DNA from: Myxococcus landrumus
GTDB lineage: Bacteria; Myxococcota; Myxococcia; Myxococcales; Myxococcaceae
Assembly (NCBI RefSeq): GCF_017301635.1
Contig: NZ_CP071091.1
Coordinates: forward strand, 1,741,001 to 1,805,000
Direction: 5' to 3'
DNA: 64,000 bases
The position numbers and the translations under genes were made by a program. Of this stretch, positions 45,117 through 54,218 are shown one piece after another (the stretch's first letter is position 1; the number at the start of each line of letters is the position of its first letter). The notes beneath the pieces were generated by a model. It searched no databases and was not told the origin of the DNA. It saw only the letters and a program-made list of their open reading frames with translations.

Positions 45117-46184
45117 CTATCGCCTGGCATGACGAAGGAGTGTCCGGACCGTATCTCCCACGGGTCCTTGCACCTCACGAGCCACCGCCTCCAGCATGTC
45201 CCGCATGCGCGCGAGGGTGGCCCCATCCAGGCCCTCCAACACGCTCAACACCGCGTCCGTCCGCGCTGGGGCATCCCGCGAGGTCAACTGCCGATACAGG
45301 AAGGACGCGGCCTCCTGGGGCGGCGCTCCGACGCGCAGCAGGGCCACGGCGGCGCAGGTCGCGACATCCAGGCTCACATCCTGGAGATGCCGGCGCAGCG
45401 TGGCCACCGTGGTCAATGACGACAGGCGCCCCAGTCCCAACAGGGAGATGGCCTCCAGGCGAATGGGCACCTGTGTGTCCTCTGCCAGGCGGGACAAAAT
45501 GACATCCAGGGAGGTCAGGTCGAGCGCCGGATTGTCCTCTCGACGCCCTTCCTCCAGCAGGCTCCGAAGCGACGTCAATGCCAGGTACTGCCGCGCCCCC
45601 TCGGCTCGCGCCACCTGGTCGAACAGCGCGGGCAGCGCGACCTCCGGCGCCGCGGGAGCCAGTGCGCCCAATGACTCCAGCGCCGCTCCAGCCACCGGTT
45701 CGACATCGTCCAGCATTGGCAGCAAGCGAGGAAGCAATGACACCGCCCCCTTGCCCATCCGCCCCACGGCTCCGGCGGCGACCTTTCGCACCGACGCCCG
45801 CTCATGGCCGAGCGACTCCTCCAGCACGCGCAGCGGCAAGGGCGCCGCGCGGTAGAGGTTCGCCACGAGCAGTGCCGCGTCATCCACCTCGTGTGCTTCC
45901 GCATGAAGACGGGCCACGGCGGTCAGCACCGCGCCGAGCGCGGGCTCGGCCAGCTTCACGGGGGGCGGCCACCATGAGAGTTGGAGGAGCTGGAGGATGG
46001 GCCCCTGGGACACCGCGCCCTCCCGAGCCAGCTCGCCCAGCAACACCCCCGCCGCCTGCTCCCGCGTCACTTCGTCGTCCGCGCAAAGGGCCTCGCCCAG
46101 CACTTCCAGCGCCTGGGCGACCCGCCTCGCATCCGACGCGGAAAGGAACGGCACCCACTCCTCCAGGGAACGGCCTCGGCTCAC
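45117..46184 (-). CDS. HEAT-repeat protein
   Basis: About 355 residues from GTG 46184, chosen because GAGG lies seven bases upstream; GTG 46190 is an alternative. Leu/Ala-rich helical pairs along its length ('SLGHERASVRKVAAGAVGRM', 'LLPMLDDVEPVAGAALESLG') are typical of HEAT/PBS-lyase repeats, about seven or eight. No enzymatic motif or signal peptide. A cytoplasmic scaffold or partner-binding protein; partner unknown. Same strand as the SdpI and radical SAM genes downstream (gap 92 bases). Confidence 0.85.
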   Translation of the reverse strand: MSRGRSLEEWVPFLSASDARRVAQALEVLGEALCADDEVTREQAAGVLLGELAREGAVSQGPILQLLQLSWWPPPVKLAEPALGAVLTAVARLHAEAHEVDDAALLVANLYRAAPLPLRVLEESLGHERASVRKVAAGAVGRMGKGAVSLLPRLLPMLDDVEPVAGAALESLGALAPAAPEVALPALFDQVARAEGARQYLALTSLRSLLEEGRREDNPALDLTSLDVILSRLAEDTQVPIRLEAISLLGLGRLSSLTTVATLRRHLQDVSLDVATCAAVALLRVGAPPQEAASFLYRQLTSRDAPARTDAVLSVLEGLDGATLARMRDMLEAVAREVQGPVGDTVRTLLRHARR

Positions 46185-46310
46185 CCACACACCTCACGAA
46201 GCGTCATGCTGCCCAAGGTAACCCAGTGGCCCCCCAGCGCCCCCACTTCATCGCGTGACTTCGAAAATCGCGGGCAGGGGTGGCCGCCAGGGGCTCGCCA
46301 GGCGCGCCGC

Positions 46311-47207
46311 TCAGTTCCCGGCACGCGCGCGATAGACTCGCGGCGACACGCCAAACGCTCTCGTGAAGCTCGTCGTGAAGTGGGACAGGTCACCGAACCC
46401 CACCTCCAGGGCGACATCCGTGACGCGTGCGCGTGTCATTCGAAGCGCCGCCGCCGCCAGGCGCAACCTCGTGGCGATGACGTACTGCCGCGGCGTCTGC
46501 CCCGTCATCGCCCTGAACACGCGCAGGAAATGAAAGGTCGTGAGCCCCGCGACCTGGGCCAGCGCCTCCAAGGAACAGTCCTCCGCCACATGGGCCTCGA
46601 TGTACCGCAGCACTCGAGAGACCCGCCTCGCTTGAGCATCCGAAGCCACCGCCATCGCCCCTCCCCCACCTCGCCCCAACGTCAGGGCCACGTCCAACAC
46701 CGCCAGCACCGCTTCCCCCTGGGCCTCTTCTTCACCTTGACCGTGCGCCAACGCCCGTTGGGCCAGCAAGACGGCCTGCGCCGACTCAGGCGACGCGGGA
46801 ACACAGACTTGTTCGAAGGTCCCCGCCCCTCGAACGCGGCCGCTCAGCGAGCGCAATGCGTCCTCCAGCAGCGCTTCGGAACATTCGAAGACCACGGAGC
46901 GATCTCCACCATCATCCACGTGCCGGTACTCGTACGGCGCCCCCCGGTTTCCCAAGAGCAACGCCCCGGGCCCCACCAACGCCGCCCCCTCGCGCGAACG
47001 CACATGAAAGGCCCCGGACAGCACCACACTGACACTGACCCGGGAATACTCACCCCCAAACACCGGGCTGTGCACCCCCGCATGGCAGACGCAATCACTC
47101 ACATCGAACGAGGGAGTCTCGCTGAGCAGGTGATAACCCGGTGAGCGCCCCGGAAGCTCCCTTCGCAACGCTGGGTCCGGCGCAACATTCCCCAAGTTTC
47201 GCTTCAT
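46311..47207 (-). CDS. AraC-family transcription regulator
   Basis: 298 residues. N-terminal cupin-like half ('VSVVLSGAFHVRSREGAALV'), AraC two-HTH domain about 195-295 ('LEALAQVAGLTTFHFLRVFR', 'VTDVALEVGFGDLSHFTTSF'). Divergent from the PD40 lipoprotein gene at 47265, with 57 bases between starts. Likely controls that gene; effector unknown. Confidence 0.92.
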   Translation of the reverse strand: MKRNLGNVAPDPALRRELPGRSPGYHLLSETPSFDVSDCVCHAGVHSPVFGGEYSRVSVSVVLSGAFHVRSREGAALVGPGALLLGNRGAPYEYRHVDDGGDRSVVFECSEALLEDALRSLSGRVRGAGTFEQVCVPASPESAQAVLLAQRALAHGQGEEEAQGEAVLAVLDVALTLGRGGGGAMAVASDAQARRVSRVLRYIEAHVAEDCSLEALAQVAGLTTFHFLRVFRAMTGQTPRQYVIATRLRLAAAALRMTRARVTDVALEVGFGDLSHFTTSFTRAFGVSPRVYRARAGN

Positions 47208-47264
47208 GGCGCGATGCTACCCCTGTCCTCCGTGAGACTGAATCGCCATCCAGGAGGGCGTGTG

Positions 47265-48254
47265 ATGCGGGAGACGTGGTCGATGCGATGCGTGGTCATG
47301 GGGCTGAGCCTTTCGATCCTGGGGTGCAGTGCACGTTCGGGACCAGGGACGACCTCCGCGCCAAAGCCACACGCCGCCTGCACACCGGAGCTGCACGGCG
47401 CCGGACTCTTCACCACGGGAGCCTGGGACTTCTTCATGGCCTTCTCCCCGGACCAACAGCGCGTCCTCTTCGGCCGGGCCGACGACGCGTTCGAGCGGTA
47501 CACGCTGCTCGAGACACGTCGGACTCGAGACGGACACTGGTCTCCTCCCGTGCGCCCTCGCTTCGCCACCGAATGGAGCAACGCGGATCCCCACCTGTCC
47601 CCGGATGGGCGCACGGTGTATTTCATCTCCAACCGTCCACAGCCGGGTGAGCCAGGGCCTCGCGCCTCGTATGACATCTGGGCCGCGTCCCTGGGCGCGG
47701 ATGGCGAATGGGAGGACGCGAAGCGGCTCCCAGCCCCCGTCAACGACCCGAGCCGTGACGAGTGGTCTCCCGCAATCGCCGCCAGCGGCAACCTCTACTT
47801 CGGAGGCGAGCGCGAAGGGACGCTTGGCGGCAGCGACCTCTGGGTCTCTCGCTGGGTCGACGGTGCCTACCAACCTCCGGAGAATCTGGGCGCGGCCATC
47901 AACTCCACCGTCCACGAGCTCGAACCCTGGATTGCCCCCGACGAGCGCTATCTCATCTTCAGTGCCCTGCGCCGACAGGACGGGCTCGGCGGCTATGACC
48001 TGTTCATCAGCCGCAAGGTGGACGGTGCATGGGAACCCGCGAGGCGGCTCTGTGATGGCATCAACACCCGTGCCAGCGAGTACAACCACAGCGTGTCCCC
48101 GGACGGAAAGTGGCTCTACTTCAGCAGCACACGGACCTTCACCGGGGACGTCGGCGAGCGCTTCGACATGCCCCGGGATGACCGAGCCCTCCAGGGCATC
48201 GGCAACGGCACCGGCGACATGTACCGCATCCCCATGAGTGAGCTTGGACTGTGA
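47265..48254 (+). CDS. PD40 beta-propeller lipoprotein
   Basis: 329 residues from ATG 47265 with GGAGG seven to eight bases upstream. Lipoprotein signal with lipobox 'SLSILGC'. The mature part has about six PD40 (TolB/WD40-like) repeats with the marker 'SPDGR.VYF' form ('LSPDGRTVYFIS', 'APDERYLIFSAL', 'SPDGKWLYFSST'), enough for a propeller. Membrane-anchored, probably periplasmic or surface-exposed; binding partner unknown. Divergent from an AraC regulator, which is the likely controller. Confidence 0.92.
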   Translation: MRETWSMRCVVMGLSLSILGCSARSGPGTTSAPKPHAACTPELHGAGLFTTGAWDFFMAFSPDQQRVLFGRADDAFERYTLLETRRTRDGHWSPPVRPRFATEWSNADPHLSPDGRTVYFISNRPQPGEPGPRASYDIWAASLGADGEWEDAKRLPAPVNDPSRDEWSPAIAASGNLYFGGEREGTLGGSDLWVSRWVDGAYQPPENLGAAINSTVHELEPWIAPDERYLIFSALRRQDGLGGYDLFISRKVDGAWEPARRLCDGINTRASEYNHSVSPDGKWLYFSSTRTFTGDVGERFDMPRDDRALQGIGNGTGDMYRIPMSELGL

Positions 48255-48345
48255 GCCCAGCCCGGCTTCAAAATCATCCCGTGCAACCGCCACACGCAGC
48301 CTTGCGTACCCAGGTCATTCAACGCTCCACACCGGAGCGCATCCA

Positions 48346-48966
48346 ATGACCACTCTTCATCCCATCCAGCGCGGCGACCCCCTCAGCAAGCTTGCCCAGA
48401 AGTACCAGACATCCGTGACGGCACTCGCCAAGGCCAACAACCTCGCGGCCCCCCACCTCATCATCGCGAACAAGTCTTGGCGCATCCCGGACGGGTTCGA
48501 CGACAAGCCTTTGCGCGCGGGCACGGCCACCACCAGCGCCCGCAAGACGACAGGCGACAGCACCACGTCCCGTGCCGAGGGCAGTGGTCGCCCCAAACCA
48601 GGCAAGGGAGGGGGTGGCTCGGAGGGCCTGGCGGACGCGGCGAAGAAGAGCGCCAAGGAGATGGGCGCCGCCGTGACGAGCCAGAAGCGCAACGACGAGA
48701 AGACGAAGCAGGTCGGCTCCTCCAAGAACTCCGACCACTACACGGGCAACAAGGGGGCCTTCGCCGTGGATTTCGATGCCTCGGGCAAGAAGGGCGACAA
48801 GCTGGCCAAGGCCATCGCGAAGAAATACGGCATCCCGGAGCGCAACATCGGGACGTACGACAAGCACACCGTCGAGATCGACGGGAAGAAGTACGCGCTC
48901 CAACTGCTTTGGAAGGTGTCCAACCACGACGACCACGTGCACCTGGGCATCCGGCACGTTGGCTGA
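48346..48966 (+). CDS. LysM protein with M15-like peptidase domain
   Basis: 206 residues from ATG 48346, GGAG nine bases upstream. N-terminal LysM at about 1-50 ('PIQRGDPLSKLAQKYQTSVT'). Then a Lys/Ser/Gly-rich linker and a C-terminal domain (about 95-206) with 'SDHYTGNKGAFAVDFD' and 'DHVHLGIR'. This matches the metal-binding pattern of M15 D-Ala-D-Ala/L-Ala-D-Glu peptidases (SxHxxG..xD and HxH). Probably acts on peptidoglycan, bound through LysM. No signal peptide is visible, so export may be non-classical or the product may work in lysis. The domain is short for M15. Confidence 0.75.
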   Translation: MTTLHPIQRGDPLSKLAQKYQTSVTALAKANNLAAPHLIIANKSWRIPDGFDDKPLRAGTATTSARKTTGDSTTSRAEGSGRPKPGKGGGGSEGLADAAKKSAKEMGAAVTSQKRNDEKTKQVGSSKNSDHYTGNKGAFAVDFDASGKKGDKLAKAIAKKYGIPERNIGTYDKHTVEIDGKKYALQLLWKVSNHDDHVHLGIRHVG

Positions 48967-48994
48967 GCGCGTGAACCGAACGTGCCCGACAGCC

Positions 48995-49990
48995 TCAAGC
49001 CCGAGAGAGCGACGGCGTCGGTCCCACCTTGCGGACCGCGCCGGGAGACACCCCCATGAAGCGCTTGAAGGCGCGGCTGAAGGCCGCCTCGGACTGATAG
49101 CCCATCCGCGTGGCGAGCTCTCCCAGCCCAGGGCGCTGCTCCTTCAGCAAGTCATGCGCGACATACATCCTCCAGCGCGCCAGGTAGTGCATGGGAGGTT
49201 CGCCCACCAGCTTCGTGAAGCGCGCGGAGAACGCGGAGCGTGACATGGCGACCCGGGCGGCCAATGAAGCCACAGTCCAGGGCTGGGTCGGCTCGCGGTG
49301 GATGAGCGCGAGCGCCCGGCCCACGTCCGGGTCCTGGAGCGCGCCGAGCCACCCCGTGCGAGCGCTGGAGTCCTGCTCAATCCACTCGCGCAGGGCCTGC
49401 ACCACCAGCACATCCGCGAGCCGGGTGATGACCGTCTCGCCCCCGGGACGAAGCGCCTTCGCCTCCGCGGCCATGAAGCGCAGCGTGCTCTGGAGCCAAT
49501 CCGTTCGCGGTGAGTCCGAGGGGTCCACGCGGATGAGCCGCGGCAGCAACGAGACCAGGTGCCTCGCCGCGGGATGGTCCAGCCAGACCGCTCCGCAGAT
49601 GAGCGTGGTGGGCGCGCCCCCGCCCCCGTGCCGCAATACGGAGTAGCGCTCGCTCATGAGTTCCTCGGGGAGTTCCTCAAGCGGTCTCACGGGGCCACCC
49701 CGCTCGCTCGTCAAGCGATGACCCTCGCCATGGGGAACCAGGGCGAACGTCCCCGGCTGGAGCAGCTGGTCCTCCGCGCCGCGAGTCTCCAGCCAGCACT
49801 GCCCCGTCACGATGACGTGGAACATCACGCTGCCCTTCATCGCGGGAAGCTCGACCCCCCACGGAGCGGTCAGCTCCGAGCGGCAATAGAACATCCCGCT
49901 CATCCGCAAGAAGTGCAGGGCCTCGCCCAGGGGATCCACCGGAGGCGTCAAGTCCATCATGCGCCCGAGTATCCTTTCGGCCGCATCCAT
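48995..49990 (-). CDS. AraC-family regulator with cupin_6-type sensor
   Basis: 331 residues from ATG 49990; ATG 49960 or 49957 is also possible. N-terminal cupin_6-like half ('VDPLGEALHFLRMSGMFYCR' ... 'MFHVIVTGQCWLE'), and a C-terminal AraC domain about 225-325 ('TVASLAARVAMSRSAFSARF', 'LATRMGYQSEAAFSRAFKRF'). Divergent from the NmrA-type oxidoreductase and DUF1772 genes, which are the probable targets. Confidence 0.9.
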   Translation of the reverse strand: MDAAERILGRMMDLTPPVDPLGEALHFLRMSGMFYCRSELTAPWGVELPAMKGSVMFHVIVTGQCWLETRGAEDQLLQPGTFALVPHGEGHRLTSERGGPVRPLEELPEELMSERYSVLRHGGGGAPTTLICGAVWLDHPAARHLVSLLPRLIRVDPSDSPRTDWLQSTLRFMAAEAKALRPGGETVITRLADVLVVQALREWIEQDSSARTGWLGALQDPDVGRALALIHREPTQPWTVASLAARVAMSRSAFSARFTKLVGEPPMHYLARWRMYVAHDLLKEQRPGLGELATRMGYQSEAAFSRAFKRFMGVSPGAVRKVGPTPSLSRA

Positions 49991-50117
49991 CGTCCAGCCG
50001 TCCTGGACGAATGAGCATGAAACACGGACTTCACGCCATTGAGAGTCCCGAACCGAACCCCGATATTGGATTCCAGGCAAGCCAATGCCACGGGGCCTTC
50101 AGCCCCACGGAGGACAC

Positions 50118-51005
50118 ATGTTGACGGTGATGGGTGCGACGGGAAACACGGGCAAGAAGGTCGTGGAGATGCTGCTCGCGGCGGGACAGCCGGTGCGTGC
50201 GCTGGGACGTTCAGAGCAGCGGCTTGGGGGGCTCAGGGCCCTCGGCGCGGAGATTCTCGTGGGGGACCCGAGCGAGGCCGCGTTCCTGACTCGTGCCTTC
50301 CGGGGCGCCAGCGCCGTCTACGTCATGGTCCCCCCGGACCGCGAAACCCCGCACTACCACCAGGACCAGCAGCGCAAGGGTGAAGCCATCGTCCAGGCCC
50401 TTCGTGAAAGTGGCGTGCGGCATGTCGTCGCCCTGAGCGCCCTGGGCACGGACCAATCCGACGGAACAGGACTGCACGCCCTGCTTCATGCCCAGGAGGA
50501 ACGGCTGAAGACGCTCCGGGACACGAACATCCTGATGCTGCGTCCCGTGTCCTTCTTCGAGAACTTCCTGGACGTCCTGCCCGTCATCCAGCAACAAGGC
50601 ATCAATGCGGACTCGGTCGAGCCAGACCTCGCCATCCCGATGATTGCGACACGGGACATCGCGGAGGTCGCGGCGCGGGCCCTCATGCGCCGGGACTGGA
50701 GCGGTATCGCCGTCCGGGAGCTGCTCGGCCCGCGAGACTTGAGCTACCGCGAGGCCACCCGGATTCTCGGGGCGCGCCTGGGCCGGCCGGAGCTCAACTA
50801 CGTCCAGCTTCCGCCCCAGGAGATGAGCCAGGCACTGGTCCACGCCGGATTGTCCGAGACCTTCGCCCGCCTCTATGTCGAGATGACCCAGGCCTTCAAC
50901 GACGGACGAATCCAACCTCGCGCGGGCAGGACGGCCGACAACACCACGCCCACGCGCTTCGAGGACTTCGTGGCCGAGCTCCCGCTCGACTCCGCGAACC
51001 CCTGA
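50118..51005 (+). CDS. NmrA-type NAD(P)-binding oxidoreductase
   Basis: 295 residues from ATG 50118 (GGAGG five to six bases upstream). Rossmann nucleotide motif 'VMGATGNTGKKVVEML' at the N-terminus; NmrA/SDR extended-type fold with 'SALGTDQS' in the middle. Full catalytic Tyr-Lys motif of classical SDRs was not found, as in NmrA. Redox sensor or reductase; substrate unknown. Followed after 13 bases by a DUF1772 gene, probable operon; divergent AraC regulator upstream. Confidence 0.88.
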   Translation: MLTVMGATGNTGKKVVEMLLAAGQPVRALGRSEQRLGGLRALGAEILVGDPSEAAFLTRAFRGASAVYVMVPPDRETPHYHQDQQRKGEAIVQALRESGVRHVVALSALGTDQSDGTGLHALLHAQEERLKTLRDTNILMLRPVSFFENFLDVLPVIQQQGINADSVEPDLAIPMIATRDIAEVAARALMRRDWSGIAVRELLGPRDLSYREATRILGARLGRPELNYVQLPPQEMSQALVHAGLSETFARLYVEMTQAFNDGRIQPRAGRTADNTTPTRFEDFVAELPLDSANP

Positions 51006-51018
51006 CGAGAAGAAAGAC

Positions 51019-51498
51019 ATGCTCGACACGATGATTCCCATCCTGACGTGGGCGGCGGCCATCGGCTGCGGATTGATGGCGGGCGTGTTCTTCGCCTTCT
51101 CGACCTTCGTGATGAAGGGCCTGGAACGGCTGCCTCCCGCTCAAGGCATCGCCGCCATGCAGGCCATCAACGTCGCCGCGGTGTCGGGCCTGTTCCTGGT
51201 GGTGTTCATGGCCACCGCGTTGGTCTGTGCGGGCCTGGCCGTGTCCTCGGGTTGGACGTGGGGCACGGAGGCCACGCGCTGGCGGCTCCTCGGCTGCGCG
51301 GCCTATCTGCTCGGTGGCTTCGTGGTGACTGCGGCGTTCAACGTTCCGCGCAACAACATGCTGGCCGCGCTCCAGGCGGACAGCACCCGCGCGGCGCTCG
51401 ACTGGGCGCGCTACCTGTCGGAGTGGACGGCCTGGAACCATGTTCGGACCGTGGCGTGTCTGGCCGCCGCGGCGCTCCTGGTCCGCTCGCTCCGCTGA
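51019..51498 (+). CDS. DUF1772 membrane protein (anthrone oxygenase-like)
   Basis: 159 residues with about four hydrophobic segments. 'MAGVFFAFSTFVMKGL' (about 20-35) and 'FNVPRNNML' (about 105) are the conserved marks of DUF1772. Some family members are anthrone oxygenases in polyketide pathways; most are unknown. Runs with the NmrA gene upstream (13-base gap). Confidence 0.87.
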   Translation: MLDTMIPILTWAAAIGCGLMAGVFFAFSTFVMKGLERLPPAQGIAAMQAINVAAVSGLFLVVFMATALVCAGLAVSSGWTWGTEATRWRLLGCAAYLLGGFVVTAAFNVPRNNMLAALQADSTRAALDWARYLSEWTAWNHVRTVACLAAAALLVRSLR

Positions 51499-51539
51499 GC
51501 CCCTGAGGACTACAATGCTCCCTCTCATCGGGGGGCACC

Positions 51540-52297
51540 GTGTTCATCACCCATCCGGCCCAGTTCATCCGCCAGAAGCTCATCAAGCTCGGGGGAGTCA
51601 TTGGCGCGCACTACCTCACGGCCCGGAAGGAGGACCTGGTCAACTGGGAGGGAGACAGTTGGTGGGATTCAGCGCCTCGGAAGGACGCTACCGGGTCTTC
51701 GTGAAGCAACGGCTCTACGAGGACGTGGAGCCGGACTCGGACGAAGAGGTGGACGTGGAGTGGGAGGCGGAGAAGGCCGAGCTCCAGGCGCTGCGCGCCT
51801 ACGCCACGCAGCCAGGGACCTTTGGTTGGACGGCCTTGAATGGCGTGACCATCATCTCCCCGCCGCCCGACATCTTCCTCTCCGCGCACGACTTCAACCT
51901 CGCGGGGAATGAAGGCGGCCTGGGCCGCAGGGCCTATCTCCTGCCCTGGCAGGAGAACTCGGTGTGCTGGACGCAACTGGGCGACACCGCCGACTTCTTC
52001 TTCACCGACTCGATGACGGGTTGCACGTTTGGCGTGGGTGGAGATCCGCGCAGGCCCGTGGGAGTGCGCGCCTCGCCCATGACCCTCTTTGGGAAGGAGC
52101 GGCAATACAAGAGCGAGCTGGAGGGAAGCGCCACGGTGGTCCCGGGCTTCACGCCCTCCGGAACCGTCGCGAACGTCGTCGGCTGGCGCGACAGGGGCGA
52201 GTGGCAGTTCTGGAGTCAGCGATACATGCTCTACACGGGCGTCGGGAATCCCCAGACGCGCTACGCGGACATCGAGGTGGTGCGGATAGAGTACTGA
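51540..52297 (+). pseudogene. Hypothetical gene with single frameshift near 51660
   Basis: From GTG 51540 a protein-like frame starts ('FITHPAQFIRQKLIKLGGVI', 'LTARKEDLVNWEGDSW') but stops shortly after 51700. The next frame takes over with 'QLVGFSASEGRYRVFVKQRL' and runs to 52297. That frame is open upstream too, but its translation before 51655 is Arg/His/Pro-rich and not protein-like. So one base seems lost around 51655-51662 (GGGAGGGAGACAG), either a mutation or an error. The product would be about 250 residues, acidic in one part ('DVEPDSDEEVDVEWEAEKAE'), no family recognised, no signal peptide. Confidence 0.65.
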
Positions 52298-52333
52298 GCC
52301 TCCCTCCGCAGGGCCGCCGGATGCCGCGCCGTC

Positions 52334-54130
52334 TCAGTCCACCTTCGCGACGCGGCGGCGGTCGCTCAGGAACTCCTCCACGCCGTGGGCAATCGCCTTC
52401 GCGACGTCCGTCTGGTACGCGCCCGAGGCCAGCCGCTTCTCCTCTTCCGGATGGGACAGGAACGCGGTCTCCACCAGGATGGCCGGCATCTTCACGCCCA
52501 GGAGCACGTAGAACAGGGCCTCCTTGTGGCCCAGGCCCTTGATGTCGGAGTACTTCGTCGCCAGCTCCGTCACCAGGCTGCGCTGCACCTGGTTCGCCAG
52601 CCGCGAGGACTCCTCCGTGTTCGCCTTCGTCGCCAGGTCCGCCAGGATGAACTGGAGGTCGCTGATGCCCTTCTCCGACGTCGCGTTCTCGCGCGCGGCC
52701 AGTCGGATGGAGTAGCGGTCCGCGGACGTGTTGAGCGTGTACGTCTCGATGCCGCGCAGCTTCCGGCTCGTCGCCGCGTTGCAGTGGATGGAGATGAACA
52801 GGTCCCCGCGCTCGGTGTTGGCGAACTTCGCGCGGTCCTCCAGCCGGATGAAGCGATCATCCTCACGCGTCAGCACCACTTCCAGCCCACGCTCACGCAG
52901 CTCTTCCGCCAGCTTGAGCGAGATGGAGAGCGCCACTTCCTTCTCCCGCGTCCCCTCCTTGCCGATGGCCCCCGTGTCGTGTCCACCGTGCCCCGGGTCG
53001 ATGACCACGCGGCGGACCTTGAGGCCCAGCTGCTCGGCCAGCGTCAGCTCCGCCCGGCGGGACTGCTTCGCGACGGCCTTCAGCCGCGCCTGCGCCACTT
53101 CATCATCCACTGGACGCGTGACGGGCTTCGGGGGCTCGGACGTCTCCACGCTCTTGCGCGCCACGGCCGCGACCTGGACGGGCTCCGGCTCCGTGCGCGA
53201 GGGAGCGGGCGGGGACGCCTTCGCGGACGCCACCTCGGTCGAGGGCTTCGGCTCGATGGCAGCCGTGCGCACCGGCTCCGAGGGAGTCTCGGAGGACTTC
53301 GACGCCACGGTCGCGGGCGCCTTCGACGGCTCCGTCTTGGACTCGCGCTCCTTCGACGCCAGCGCCGTGGCGACGGCCTCATCCAGGCCCTTGCCCTCAC
53401 CCGACGACGCGCCATTCGCGGGCACGTTCGGGTCCAGGCGGGGAATCATGGGCGACGGCTCGCGGGCCAGCTTCTCGATGGCCCCCACCAGCGCGGACGC
53501 GGGCTTCTCCGAAGGCGGCTCGGCACGGGCCACCGCGGTGCTCTTCTCGTCTTGAACCGGCGCCTTCACGGGAGCCGCGGGCTTGCGCGAAGGCGTGGGT
53601 GCGGCGGCCGGAGCGCCCTTGGGCGTGGGGAGCGAGGCCAGCAGCGCCTTCAGCTCCTTCGCCTGGTCTCCCTTGCTGTGGGTGTTCAGCGTGTCGGTGA
53701 GGACCCGGCGTGCATCCTCGGGGCGGTCCAGCCGGTGGACGTGGATGCGCGCGAGCGCCAGCGCGGCGTCATCCGCCAGCCGGTGCTTCGGGTACTCGGT
53801 GCGCAGCTTCTCGTAGTCTCCAATGGCCGCCTTGAGGTCCTCCTCGACGAAGGAGATGCGGCTCAGCTCCTGGAGCAGCTCGCCCGCGGTGAAGAGCGCA
53901 TCCGGGGCACGCTCGGACTTGGGGTGGCTCTTCGCCACCGCCTGGAACTTGTGCACCACGTTGAGCCAGTGGTGGCGCAGCTTGCGCCGGGCCGCGTCGT
54001 CCTTGAGCGAGTAGTACGAGCGACGTGCCCCCTGGTAGGCCGCTTCCGCCTCGTCCCGCTTCGCTGCGCCCACTGTGCCCGGAACGAGCAACAGCAGCAC
54101 GGGCAGCGCGAGCAAAAGGCGTGGGCACAT
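52334..54130 (-). CDS. N-acetylmuramoyl-L-alanine amidase (AmiC-like) with TPR-like N-terminus
   Basis: 598 residues from ATG 54130 (GGAGG six bases upstream; the longer open frame upstream is Arg/Cys-rich). Signal peptide about 1-22 ('LLALPVLLLLVPGTVGA'). TPR-like helical region about 25-165, then a long Pro/Ala/Lys/Ser low-complexity linker (about 170-360). Amidase_3 from about 375: 'VVIDPGHGGHDTGAIG' (His, Zn ligand), 'EKEVALSISL' (Glu), 'FISIHCNAAT' (His), 'ILVETAFLSH' (Glu). Cleaves the amide between MurNAc and L-Ala in the periplasm, in cell separation. The linker and TPR are unlike the AMIN domain of E. coli AmiC. Confidence 0.93.
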   Translation of the reverse strand: MCPRLLLALPVLLLLVPGTVGAAKRDEAEAAYQGARRSYYSLKDDAARRKLRHHWLNVVHKFQAVAKSHPKSERAPDALFTAGELLQELSRISFVEEDLKAAIGDYEKLRTEYPKHRLADDAALALARIHVHRLDRPEDARRVLTDTLNTHSKGDQAKELKALLASLPTPKGAPAAAPTPSRKPAAPVKAPVQDEKSTAVARAEPPSEKPASALVGAIEKLAREPSPMIPRLDPNVPANGASSGEGKGLDEAVATALASKERESKTEPSKAPATVASKSSETPSEPVRTAAIEPKPSTEVASAKASPPAPSRTEPEPVQVAAVARKSVETSEPPKPVTRPVDDEVAQARLKAVAKQSRRAELTLAEQLGLKVRRVVIDPGHGGHDTGAIGKEGTREKEVALSISLKLAEELRERGLEVVLTREDDRFIRLEDRAKFANTERGDLFISIHCNAATSRKLRGIETYTLNTSADRYSIRLAARENATSEKGISDLQFILADLATKANTEESSRLANQVQRSLVTELATKYSDIKGLGHKEALFYVLLGVKMPAILVETAFLSHPEEEKRLASGAYQTDVAKAIAHGVEEFLSDRRRVAKVD

Positions 54131-54218
54131 GGAGGACCTCCGGCGTAACTGGGAGCTACAGGCGTGTGTCACACGGCCCCACGTCACCGGCAAATTTTCG
54201 GCCCCTCCCCCTCGGGAC

